Shown here in pieces: positions 11,061-21,735 of a stretch of 43,262 bases of DNA (position 1 is the first letter of the stretch; each line of letters opens with the position of its first letter). The notes beneath the pieces are model-generated. The model did not search any database, was not told where the DNA came from, and saw only the letters and a program-made list of their open reading frames with translations. The translations under genes were made by a program, and so were the position numbers. The DNA is from Pleurotus djamor (lineage: Eukaryota; Basidiomycota; Agaricomycetes; Agaricales; Pleurotaceae), in the NCBI GenBank assembly GCA_029747585.1, contig JAPEVF010000379.1, positions 1-43,262 on the forward strand, written 5' to 3'.

Positions 11061-12188
11061 ACAACGTCTACATGGTATGCTCCACCGCGACCAAGACCAT
11101 ATGATACTATGATTTAGGTGCGTTGCAGGCATCTCTCATTCTCTCTTTACATCTCACTTTGCTGTGAAAGGGTCATGCTTGCTCGCGGCACTATGCTACT
11201 GAATGTTGCAGGAAGAATGGCATCAATTTGCGCAGAAATATGGCGTCAACTACGCCGTTTCAGAGAATCGTTCTGTCGATGGGTGCATTTTGTTGCTCCT
11301 CGCTGAGCTACGACAAACTGAAGCGTTCTGCCATCAAGTACGGATATGGGCAATACCTCGCCTTCGCTTGGCTTCCCATGGGCTCTATGTCGAGCGATTG
11401 CTCCGCAAACTTTTCTCCAATGAAGTTCTGACGTTCGTCTGGAGTTTGGTCCGTCGTGAACAGTCAAAGGGCTCACGGTGAGTCTTTTCGTGGATATTGA
11501 CCAGGCTAGCATCTCTAACATCTGTCTCTGTCCTCACTAGGCTATCCCGTAAATCGGCTTCCACTCAATGAACACTCCCTGAGCACCAGGCTGCTACCTA
11601 CCCTTCTTCCCCCCAGTGACGATTCCTGCGCTCAATGTCACCGTCGTTCATCATTCATGACACACGACCTACATACCTCATCCTAGATCTCGCGTCCGCG
11701 CAGGGCCGCTTTGGACGTTGAGCGACCCTGGGCTACTTCGAAGTCTGAAATTGGGAATAGCCTGAGCTGTGTAAATGGGATTTTCAGGTATGCCTATCAG
11801 CATCGTTACGTTCCCACTCTTCCTCATTCTGTCCTACGCAAAGGTCGCTCAGATACGATCATCCTCAGCTTACGGACAAGTCACATACCCTATTGATGTT
11901 TTAGCCACACTGCCCCCAGTTAATAGCAGCTCTTTGGGAGCTCATTGCGTCACCCACGATCCAGTTTCGGGTGGTGCGTCTCGTTACCCATATCGAGAGG
12001 CCATGGTACCCACAATTTTGCGAGTATCGTCTGCTCGCCCACGAGCGCTCAGCGCTCGCCATGAACCAACGCTTCGAATTCCCAAAGCCCGAGACGATAG
12101 GCGTCTAGTCTACAGCATCTCACCTGTTCACTCAACCTCTTCGATCTCGCCCCGTCGTTCAACGTTTATCGATTGCTCCCGATTCACA
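11061..12188 (+). repeat. Spacer between the dead phosphatase and the second zinc-ribbon gene, duplicated from the 6.5-7.1 kb region
   Basis: From 11346 onward this parallels 6480-7144 in order, including the LYVERLLR frame, the TTTTCGTGGATATTGAC block, the GACGATTCCTGCGCTCAATG-type block and the leader before the zinc-ribbon ATG. An open frame, EEWHQFAQKYGVNYAVSENR onward (11203-11481), follows an acceptor-like GTTGCAG. It looks protein-like, but I cannot name it or connect it to another exon. The TATA box of the first copy is missing here. Confidence 0.5.
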
Positions 12189-14105
12189 ATGCCCTTCATT
12201 AACAATGGCGAGGTCGCACTTACGACCTACAACGATGTCGCAGGAGATCAGCATATCTATAACATCTCTACCACCTCCACCGTCGGGCCAGTCGCACTCA
12301 CCGCGTTACGCTTTGGGAGACCCAGCATTGCTCCCTTCTCCAAGTTCATCGATCTCCTCCTTCAAGCTCAAACAGCTTTCCAAGATATTACACCCTTATT
12401 CCCTCATCACCAGCCCATCCGAAAACTTGGGGGCGAGTTGTCCTCAATCCTCAGCAATACGACCCTTGTCGGGCTCTTAGTAGAGAGCATACTCAAAGAG
12501 GAGCCTTGGTATTCGGTTAGTGACCTCCCCTTCTTCGGGACGATAACTTCGCGCGTGGGGAAGTATACGGATGTGATCGAGAAATTTGTCGATGACGTTC
12601 AGCTCTTTCATTCTGGACTCCAATTTACCTTGATTGGTTCCCTCTGGAGACGCGTGTTCTGGTCGATCATGTGGCACTTGAGCGAGGATAGTGATGTCAC
12701 TCGCATTGTCCAGCAGGCACTTCAGCAGCTCGCGTCATTTCAACGACCACTCAATCTGCTTATAGACACTCTTGGGTACGCTGCGAATCGCATCCCTCAT
12801 ACATCATTGTCCTGACTTTTTCATCCTTTAGAAAAAACAAAGTACTCCGTGACTACCTCGTACCTGCGCAACTCCGAGACATGCTAGTTGAGCAACTCCT
12901 TGCCAATAGTGGCGAGGTGGTACACCGTTTCGCTACGCCCAGAGCAAGACTCACCTTATTTGACAGTGGACAGAGTCAGACTCGCGACGTTTGGGTTGAC
13001 ATCCGTCCCAGTACCTATAAAATTGATATATGCCTAGAGTACTTCTCTTCGTTTTCGGTGAGTGTTTTCTTGACATGCCAGACCGTATACGAAGCTAAGT
13101 ATATATCAGGATCTCCAAAGCCTTGTGAATGCTTCGTCGTATATCCCCCTTGACAACGTCGATCTTGTCGATGTGTCAAATCATCGTCTTATCACGGCCG
13201 AAACCTCGGAATCGCTCGCTGCCTCCACTTCCGGCCTTGAAATCCAGCAAATTGACAAGGCATTCTATATCTCCTCCAAGCCTATGTTCGACCAATGTCC
13301 ACGCTGTGATTCTATGTGTAATGAACCTGTCAATGGGTGGCATGTTTGGTGAGTCTGTTTTCCCATCAATATCCTCCCATTCATTGTCATTCTTTTCAGT
13401 CCACAATGCTATCGACATATACGTTACAGAAGCTACCAACGCGTTTGGTCCCACACTCAGGCGTTGTTCACATGCCCTCTTTTCAAAGAGAGCCACTATG
13501 TTGACTGGATACACGTCGATCCCCAATCCTTGCCTCGACGACTTATAGCTAGCATTGAACCACATCTAATGGAGCCCCTCCTTCATTTCACGAGATCTTC
13601 GTCGACTGACACTCTGTACATAGAAGCGGTGCCAAAATCCCTGGCTGGATTACATGTTTTCCCTCTGGAAAATCCATACCACGTCGTGATTCCAAATATC
13701 AAGGAGCTGACGCTGTGTCTGACGTCTGGAAACATCCTACCCACCCATTTACCAAATGTATCACTTCCCAACCTTGAAATTTTGTCTATTTGGAGTTTAG
13801 GTCCCCCGCCCTTCGAGATTATCGTGACTTGGGTCGTGTCACATCCCTCTGTTCGGTCCCTGGTTCTTGTGTTGGGAAATCTGTGGACTTTCTCCTCCTT
13901 GTCACAGCTACTTCCCGGACTCCCGCTCTTGCGTGTGTTTCGTTTCTATGGGGATCATACAGCTGAAGAATTACATCGACTCTATGACCACATCCAAGGA
14001 ATGAAGCTATTGGGTCACCCACTAGAACAGCTCCGTGTGTATCGCGAATACTGTTGTTGTTGGGACAGGCTAAGGGAATCGGGGGTGGCTGTGGAACGCT
14101 ATTAA
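12189..14105 (+). CDS. GDQ-type N-terminal domain plus zinc-ribbon protein, copy 2
   Basis: Exons 12189-12775, 12832-13057, 13110-13348 and 13400-14105 give 585 residues with the same phases as copy 1. The N-terminus keeps the canonical GDQ (TTYNDVAGDQ). The zinc ribbon is CPRC at 334-337 and CPQC at 351-354, again with the third Cys completed across an intron. Exon 1 and the ribbon are strongly conserved with copy 1. The C-terminal leucine-rich part has drifted more, with short indels and substitutions, but stays open. That pattern suggests the second copy is still under constraint. An upstream in-frame ATG at 11775 is rejected as the start because the upstream frame is not conserved. The promoter lacks the TATA box of copy 1. 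The function is unknown. Confidence 0.82.
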
Positions 14106-15150
14106 TTAGATCAAGATATGTTACCAATATCGCGGTCTTGCGATATGCTGGAGAGGTCTTATGTACATCTAGATGTGGGTGCGCAATATATGGACTGTTT
14201 ATTGGAGGGGCGTAAAAGTGTACTTAATGGATGATCCTGAGCTTCTGCCGCCACTCCGTCGCGGGGCCGCCGCCGGTTTGAACACTCGCATTCCTCGCCC
14301 AACTTGCCTTGAGCTCTGAGTCATCGAAGACGAGTCGTAGCACACCTCATTCGAGGTGTGAGTACCTGGGGGGCGATTCAAATGCACGGGCTCGAATGTG
14401 AGGATGGTGGTGGAGCAACAGCAAAATCGTGCAAGCCAAGGCGCAAGGTTGGTCAACGGAGCTCCCAGTACAGGCTGAAGTGGGGACGGGTTAGTTAGGA
14501 GAGTGAGGCGCCAACATATGGACACCATCGTAAAAATTAGTCGAACGAGTTCCATGCGCGAAAGGCCAGAGTTGCACTGACCTAGGTTCAAGACGGCACG
14601 CAGCTCTTCTCATGCATGAATGATTTAAGCAGCAGCGTCTCGTTGGTCAAAGGCTGCCATTCCTGCACAGGAACGTAGTGAGGCGCATCGGTTGTTCTCA
14701 AGATGATCGTTGGATGATCGGGAAGGATTGCTGAGTGTCAGTTACGAATAAGACTCGCCATGTTCGGGAGGATTTCTTGAGCACAGTCAGCGGTGTAAGC
14801 GTAGGGACCAGATGCGCAAATACAGACGACGAGGAAAAGAAAGAGTGAGTGAAAAGGAGGCGGTCAGTTTATAAAGGAATTCGACTTCAGTCACGTGTAA
14901 AGCTCCTTTTGAGTACTCCTGGATCAAGCGTTGGGCAGAGTCAGCGCATCTCTTGACATTCAAGTCGAAGTTACCGCGTAGACAACGACTGCCTGTAAGC
15001 TTGCTCTTGCCACCCACTCTATATCTCCCATTCTGACGCTGCTATGGCGTCTTAGGACCCTACCCAACGATGCCGGTTTCAAGAACATACAGCGTCTGTT
15101 CCCCTCGCGCTGATCATCCGTCCATACCCCGTTCATAACGACTCGAATAG
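14106..15150. other. Second inter-unit spacer, with a possible minus-strand gene relic
   Basis: Minus-strand frame 14591-14199 is open for 130 residues. Its end (basic, Ser/Gly-rich, finishing TFTPLQ) aligns at DNA level with 9230-9150 downstream of copy 1, where the frame is not open. An intron-like GT..CAG lies before VLGAPLTNL. It may be a small lineage-specific gene in convergent orientation to the zinc-ribbon gene, or chance. An inverted pair flanks 14340-14360 (CACCTCATTCGAGGTG), which could form a hairpin. Confidence 0.3.
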
Positions 15151-16391
15151 ACCATACCCGGTTTCTTCTTACATGACGATATGGAAACGACAGTCTCTGA
15201 AGCCGTGAGTCTCGTACCTTCTTTGTCTTCCTAAAATCTGAATTTTAACGTACATAGATTCCCCCAAGTTTCGGTCTTCTGGACACATCGAATGATCGTT
15301 GGGAGAGGTTGTTTATGCAAGTTGAAGAGCTAAATCAGAACTCTGATGAGAAGACTGCTTTCAAGCTCTTCTTTCTGGGCCGGCATGGGCAGGGAATCCG
15401 TGCGTCCATTTCATCCCTAATACTATGTTGATGTTTCATTTTCAGCCCTAAAGCGAAAGCTTGATAGACAATGTCGCTGAAGCCAAGTATACGACACCCA
15501 TATGGGAAGGGTGAGCACAAGCTCAATTCTCTACACACGCAGTCGCTGCCTTACTGGCTTTCCGCGACAGTCATTGGGCTAGGCTTAACGGAGACAATGA
15601 ACTCGTTTGGGGACGTACGTACTCTTGCATTCTATACCTGACGCTTGGAAACCATCTCACCTATGATTACATTCAGCCGACGCCGAACTCACCCCTCTTG
15701 GAATCAGCCAAGCTGAGACTGCCAAAGTTGCTTGGGAAGCTGAGCTATCGAACGGCCTGCGCGCCCCCGATTCCATGTATGTCAGCCCACATGCTAGGGC
15801 CTTCAATACCTGGCAAATCACCTTCTCCGGTAACGACCGATTCACGCAATCTGGTCCTCCTTTGGTTATGGAGGTCAGTCACACTTTTTTTCCCTGTCTT
15901 CGTCGTTAATTACCTCGACTCACCCCCGTTTTTGCGCCATCAAGGCTTGTAGAGAACGATTCGGTGTCCATACGTGCGATCGAAGACGAGCGAAAGCATT
16001 CATCACGCCCGCCTTCCCAGAAGGTGTCGTTGAAGAAGGGCTCACTGAGGAGGATGAACTCTGGACGACCGATGTACGCGAGACGACTGAGCAAGTCGCA
16101 GCCCGGGTTAAGAGAGTTATAGATCATGTATTCAACCATGATCCGGGGAATTGTGGGTGCCTTTATCTTCACCTTTCAGTCGTTGTCTGAGTTCCATCCT
16201 CAGTCATATCTATCACATCCCATAGCGGGATGATCAATGGGTTCTTGACGGCTATTGGCCGTCCGTTTTATAGGCTTCCTACAGGAGGTCAGTGGTCCAT
16301 CGGCTTTCCCTGTTGAGCTGAAATTATTGACGAGAACATGTTGGGTACAGGAGTTCTGCCAGTCGTGGTAAAAGGAACCGTAACAACGTGA
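15151..16391 (+). CDS. Histidine phosphatase superfamily (phosphoglycerate-mutase-like), intact array copy
   Basis: Eight exons join in frame: 15151-15204, 15258-15399, 15468-15510, 15571-15614, 15677-15873, 15945-16152, 16204-16287 and 16351-16391. They give at least 270 residues. The phosphohistidine motif is LGRHGQGIHN, about residue 60. The usual 'WGPDAELTPLG' block, 'MYVSPHARA' and the second catalytic His in 'ISITSHSG' are all present, followed by the family's typical 'LPTGGVLPVVVK' end. Members dephosphorylate small metabolites or proteins through a phosphohistidine intermediate; this cytosolic fungal branch has no settled substrate. The first exon and start codon are unresolved: an acceptor (AATAG) precedes 15151, so a short upstream exon is likely near 15060-15100. 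It is the last array unit; no third zinc-ribbon gene follows. Confidence 0.83.
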
Positions 16392-16514
16392 ATTAAATTA
16401 GCGCGGGTACAAGTTCGCGGCTAGAATTTATGAATGGATTTATTTTTAATCTATGGAACATCGCGTTTGTTAAAGAAGAACCCAAGCTTAAGCCGCCTAG
16501 GTCGACAACGGCAA

Positions 16515-16691
16515 CTAGGGGTTGCCTGAGGCAACAGCGTCGGGAATGGCCGCTTTCTTCGCTACTTCAAAAGACGTGACAGTGTCGTCATATCCAATTC
16601 GCCGGCCTCGAAAGTCTCCCACTATCCAAGGCGGTGTCAAGGTGGTGGAGAGGCCATACTTTCCCTCAGTAGCTGACCTCTCTGCGGACAT
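16515..16691 (-). other. Possible minus-strand terminal exon of an unknown gene
   Basis: On the minus strand, a good intron (GTAGGT..ACTGACGTACCAG) ends just before a 58-codon open frame that begins MSAERSATEGKYGL and ends DAVASGNP-stop. The protein character is convincing (e.g. PPWIVGDFRGRRIGYDD), but the frame before the intron is not clearly coding. The opposite strand is also open here. I do not recognise the family. It may be the relic 3' end of a gene truncated by the array duplication. Confidence 0.35.
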
Positions 16692-17397
16692 CTGGTACGT
16701 CAGTATCCCCCGTTCAAAGTTCACCTCCAGCTGACCTACCTTCCGCACCTTTTCCCTTCCTCAAAATACCTCCTTCAATCAGCGGTTCCTACGATACTCC
16801 CACGTAACTCGTGAATGTGACTCACTGGATGCTTTGAACCCTGGACTTGCCCCGCGCGTGCCGCTGTGGTTTTAGGACCAGTTTTCGGAGAGATTCGCGA
16901 GGGCATAATGTCCACAATCCACATGTCTCAAACTTGCTCTCTTTCCTCATGGCTCCACCTTTCAGGCGCGACGAAGTCAGCAATCGAGGATTCAGATATT
17001 CAACAGCTCAGCTCAGCTCGGCCACTCAGTGCTCCTACACCAGTTCCTCGGACATCAGCCTCTCATCATCCTCCGTGTACCTCAAAGCGACGCGTGTCCT
17101 GGTTCCGATTCGACATATGACATTCGCAGAGGCATCTACCTTTTCTTCTCAACGGCCGTGAAGCGTGGCCACCATTTCAAGTTCCTCGTACCCGTCGCCC
17201 CTTCCCCCTTCATCAACGGTCACGATGGTGTCCCTTCCCCTCTCCTTGGCTGCGTCTTCCTTCATCCCGGTGCTATCTCTGGGCTGGCTTCATACCTTCA
17301 ATAGCCACTCTCGTACATCCATGGACATTGATTCGACAGTGGAGACGCTTGTTGGTAAGAAGAGGCACGAAGAGGAGATTTCTTATAAGAGGGCAGG
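16692..17397. other. Region without a resolved gene, upstream of the membrane-protein gene
   Basis: Plus-strand frames are open in pieces at 16866-17120 and 17029-17304, with Ser/Pro-rich or hydrophobic composition. I could not link them by splice sites to the gene that starts at 17398. They may be upstream exons of it or 5' leader. Confidence 0.3.
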
Positions 17398-19298
17398 ATG
17401 CGTACGAAGGGGACGACAGACATGAGGGAATGGTTCCTCGACCACGTGCGTCAGCTCGCCCCTCTCAGAGACTCGGCTCTCAGCGTGTAGCTCAGAACTT
17501 GGAAGGAGGAACCCTATTCTGAGTTCCAAACTTTCATAAGCCGCGCGTTGGGGCACTGGTTATGTAGAAGTCCAATGATGTCGCACCGTGACGCAGTTGA
17601 TTTTCGCAAACTTGATCTGTGAGTAGTGTGTCACTTTCGCTAATTTCGCTACGTGGGTTTTGAGAGTTTACTCACCCGCTTTCCTTAGTCCACCATGCAT
17701 GACCCTGAGCCTCAATGACAAGGGTGACAAGGACTCCTTTCCGAGTTTAACGTTGTTGTATCGCTGCCGGTACATCATCTTGTTCTACGCGTTATGGTCC
17801 ACGGTCGTGGTTACATTGGGCGGGCATAAACAAGAATGGGTCCTAGACTGGGATTGGTCCGTTTACCTCATCGTTGCTTGGTAAGTCATATACATACCCT
17901 TTCGCGTCGCGCCGACGACTCACGCAATGTTAGGGCCACGATCCAGTTCATCACACTCTTCTTTCGCAGAATCCATCACTCGTACATGAGGGTTGAACAA
18001 TCCATCCCGTTATGGAGAGACGTCTCACAATCCATCGCGTCGTTTGCGCGCAGCGTACAGTCTAGTACGACCCCTGTCGTTATTACTAACATTCCAGGTT
18101 GCTCATCTCCTTCCTAGGTTCAGAAGGGGCAAACGCCGCGGTCCAGACGAGGGCCCTCCACCTGCTGGAAGAGTTGGTCGTCGCTTTACAACTAGTTAAC
18201 GAACCCCAACATCCGACTGTCTCCGACAAAGCTATCAGTGTAAATCAACCCGTAGATGAGGATGTACGCTCTCCCGAGGTCGATTATCCAAACACTCTGT
18301 GCTCCCAGTTAAGGGGTTGCTTTCCTACAATACCTTCAGATGGAGCCACGGTTGGTGGCATCACATCTGATGTGTGGTACACGCCGTGGAAGCTCATTAA
18401 TATCGATCTTGTACGTCTATAATCTCACCCTCTGGATCAAGGACTAATCACCCGAAACCTCCTTAGCTCAACGTGGTTGTCGCAATGAAAGGAAATCGAA
18501 ACGACCGGGAGAGTGTATTCACTGCCGAGGGTAAGTGGGTGATACACTTATAACCGTGACGGTCATCTCCGCAGACACGCTGAACCCTATGTGCTTTTAG
18601 CGAGAGTTGATTTATTGGACGATATAAATGAGAAACTTGAAGCTCTCAAATGGCTTCGTCCATATTTGTATGTCATTCCGCGCTCTTTCAGCCACCTCAC
18701 ACATGTCTGACCAACTGGATCTAGATACATCGTCCATCTATGGGTAGCGGCAGTCGTATACTGTATTTTCCTGGTACGTCTTCCTCTCCTCTGTCCCTCT
18801 TTCCCGCCTTTCCATCTCCCTGATACGCCACTCATCAATCATCCCTCACAGCCATTAGTACTTTCGTTGGTCGGCGTCGGGTGGAAATGCGTGCCCATTA
18901 CAATTGTAGCGGTAAGTGGTTCAAAGCGGCGTCGTATTCTCAATTTCTCATACTCACATGCCATACCAACGAATGCAACACAATGTTCAGGCGTCTTTGT
19001 TCTTCCCCTGCATGGTGGCTGCCGATGATAACGACCGTGAGCGATATTCCTCCTTACTTGTCTTGGATATACTAACGTCTCGTGGATTATATCAGATATG
19101 ATGAACCACTGTGCGCATCATCACTCACGTCATTGATTAACGCTGACATCCTAACAACTTGAACAATCTCATCGAACAGGTAACGCACCATGCGGGTTCA
19201 TCAGTGCCCTTAGCGCGGATCCATTCAAATACGCGTGGGGCTGTTTCGTTACCAAGCTCAGTCAGCTACGGGACTTCAAGTTTACCACCCACTCTTAG
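17398..19298 (+). CDS. Multi-exon integral membrane protein, function unknown
   Basis: Twelve exons join without a stop to 403 residues (1212 nt): 17398-17445, 17491-17618, 17689-17880, 17934-18064, 18118-18410, 18467-18530, 18601-18667, 18725-18773, 18852-18911, 18991-19036, 19096-19110 and 19180-19298. A TAG in the otherwise open DNA at 17490 falls inside the first 45-nt intron. Hydrophobic segments lie at about residues 70-90 (YIILFYALWSTVVVTL), 105-125 (WSVYLIVAWATIQFITLFF) and in a long pair near 300-345 (YIVHLWVAAVVYCIF, LVLSLVGVGW). A soluble loop of about 150 residues lies between them. The C-terminus has Cys pairs near the end. I recognise no family; it looks like one of the many lineage-specific Agaricomycete membrane proteins. 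The start ATG is the first that fits, and upstream exons are possible. Confidence 0.65.
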
Positions 19299-21489
19299 TC
19301 TCCTTCCGACTCGGAGATTGTCGTCAACGGTTACTACTCGGTGAGATGACGCCCGTGCGGTGGCTGGCTACTAGTAATGACACGAGCCCCGCGCAAGATT
19401 CTTTGGGCTGTAAATAGTTCAATAGCTGATGGCATCGACCCTTTCTTCGAAGCTCATACGTTTGTATATGTATTTGTAAATAGGAAGGCATGTTCAATTT
19501 CGATTTCGGACAACCTCTCCAAGTCCTATTGTATTCCTTCCACGACCAATTGGTTCCAAGCCACCATGGACCCGTTGCTTGATCTTTTGGGACCATCTCG
19601 AATAATCGGGCTCAAGCAAAACCTACCCACAGCCACACTATCGCGTCTCCTCAGGCTGACTCCTAGGCTCCTAGATTCTGAAGAACGCGTATGTCACGAC
19701 TCACGTGCCGTGACCACGGATTTGACGTCAAATTTCATTCAACCCACTTCTAACTTGAAATTTCTCTCGACGCTCCATGATGATTCTGACCAACGCCAGC
19801 AACTTTGTCTGGGATTCGAAAGTACGCGGCGCCGACTTTTGGGGCTGCGCATCGGGACCCTTGCTTTGTTGCATGTCGCTCACGAGTCACTTGTGGGACG
19901 TCCTCTTTCTCTGAGTCGCCATGTCATCATTCAACATAAACGTGTCCAGGCTTCATGAAACGATACGCGTAGGCCCTTTTCTAAGGGCCTTTCATCATGC
20001 AGTCGAGCTCATGGCTCCTTCTCATAGCTTGCGTTGCTTCAAAGGCACTCGCTGCAAGCCTTCCGTAACCGCTGCACATTCCCTCTTTCTATCATCGCAT
20101 ACTCACTTGTCTAGTTATATAGGTCCGCTCGACGACAGCAAACTTATCTCGATTTATGGACTCGCTTGTCCTTTTGCGATTGCACCCTTGATTTTGCTTA
20201 GCGGCCCGAGCCTCCCATCCAGTCGAAATCCTCAGTTTGGAGCAAGTTCAAAATGGTTTCTGCCGCCACCCGAGGTGGCTACATATCTCGATTAACCCGT
20301 GCACTTGACACGCATCTCCTAGTATGGGAAATGGGGTGGCAGGCTGGGAGGAAAGAGAAGGGAACGTTGGCGCGGACCAACAACCCAGGGAAGGTGTGCA
20401 GCGATCCGACGCAAACTGGCTTCCCACGTCCAGATTAACCGGCCTCGTGAGTGGACAACCCACCCGTCACTCAGATGCTCATGAATACTAAACGTAAACG
20501 CTCAAACTAGGTCGAATTTTCGCCGGTCATCTCGCGTTGCTCTATCGTCTTCCTTTAGTTGGCATCTTTCTCTCCCCCTCGAAACGATATCAAGCGTAGA
20601 CAAACGTGAACTTTTGATCAATGCCATCATCATGCACCACCTCCGTCCCTTCCGTTCTTTATGCCCGGCCCTTGAGCGCGATGCGCCTGCGGGCTGTCTG
20701 CAGAGAGCTACGACTTGCGCACCTGATGTCGATGCTCGTACTTTCGTGGCTGGTTGGCTCGTTAGCGAAGGAAGGGAATGCTTCGTCCATCTCCAGTTGG
20801 CCAATGGGATGTAGCCTGGGCGGCAAGATCGACACGGGGGAATACAACCCATCGAAGAACGATTGGCCCTCGATTTCAGGCTGCGCCAATTTTTCATGGA
20901 GGGCAGTGTTTCACGACGCCCTATCCTTCGATGTTCTGCCTCGGCGATCTATCACGTTTTGAACCCGCTCGGCCATTTTGTTTTACGCCCTTACCAAGAG
21001 GTCCTCAGCGAGCACACCCGACCATCGACTTCCCTGTTTAAAACCCGGGGCGCTGCGCAATTGGCCTGCGGTCGTTGGCAACGATGGGGCTATGATGGAC
21101 ATTCCCTCCCTCTCCCATCTTCCTCCCGTTGTCTGCCTCAACCAAGGACTGTTTCTCAATATCGACAGCAGCTTCCCAGAATCCAATCCCCTTTCGCTGC
21201 TAGTTGTTCGCCTCCTTCACATAGGCATCGTTTGACCTCGTCGCATAGTTGGCAGGAGATGTATGATGGGAGGATCCCTGGGCAGCTTACACGACCGGAA
21301 GAGTCCATGGAGAGCGGAAGGTCCGAGGAAGCCAGAGCAGCGAAGAAAACGTTACAGACGCGAAGCATTATTGGGTTGCGCTGTTTTCTTTTCTTCCACA
21401 CCGACAAACCCATATTCTTTCTCATCGCCACCATTGACGCCAATGCAGTCCGTTTTCCTCATCTACATGGAAACAAAATACGAAATCTA
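19299..21489. other. Gene-poor stretch with long but unconvincing open frames
   Basis: Open frames reach 193 codons (19377-19958) and 131 codons (minus, 20897-20502). They lack family features, splice context or consistent composition, and several overlap one another. I see no RNA gene. This stretch probably consists of decayed sequence. Confidence 0.4.
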
Positions 21490-21735
21490 ATGGAGAGAAC
21501 GAGGAATGGCTTCTTCCACCTAACGCTCGACTTCCACACCAACAAGCAGATCGTCAAAGCCAATGGAGTTGTGCGTACCCTCCCTCCCTTTTCCACGGCT
21601 TGCCCCACTGACCTCCCTATCACGCAGATAGTACTCTACCCATACCTCCCAGCAACGAGCAACGAAGTCGCTGGCTTCACCCGCCTCAGGAGAAGTATAT
21701 CTAAAAAGGTCCCGTCCGTCAAGCCCAAGCTCTAA
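21490..21735 (+). pseudogene. Relic of ribosomal protein eS17 (RPS17)
   Basis: The segment LTLDFHTNKQIV at 21520-21555 is the hallmark block of eS17. After a probable retained intron (GTGCGTACC..CACGCAG, about 21572-21627), DNA at about 21645-21720 aligns with the eS17 stretch normally reading [20 protein letters not shown]. Here it survives as NEVAGFT, then a frame change, then a stop where the Gln codon should be (CAA to TAA), then AAAGGTCCCGTCCG. The typical first exon (MGRVRTKTVK-like) and the C-terminal third are not recognisable. The retained intron argues for a duplicated gene fragment rather than a retrocopy. The active gene must lie elsewhere in the genome, as eS17 is essential. Confidence 0.72.

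Noticed and set aside
11775..12188. N-terminal extension of the second zinc-ribbon protein
   Set aside because: The frame is open by chance; the equivalent region before copy 1 is not open, and both proteins align from MPFIN.
19377..19958. 193-codon open frame
   Set aside because: There is no motif, no splice context and mixed composition, and it overlaps other frames of similar length.
20863..21735. A 290-codon open frame as a complete gene
   Set aside because: Only its last quarter has recognisable content, and that is a decayed eS17 fragment read partly out of frame; the rest lacks protein character.
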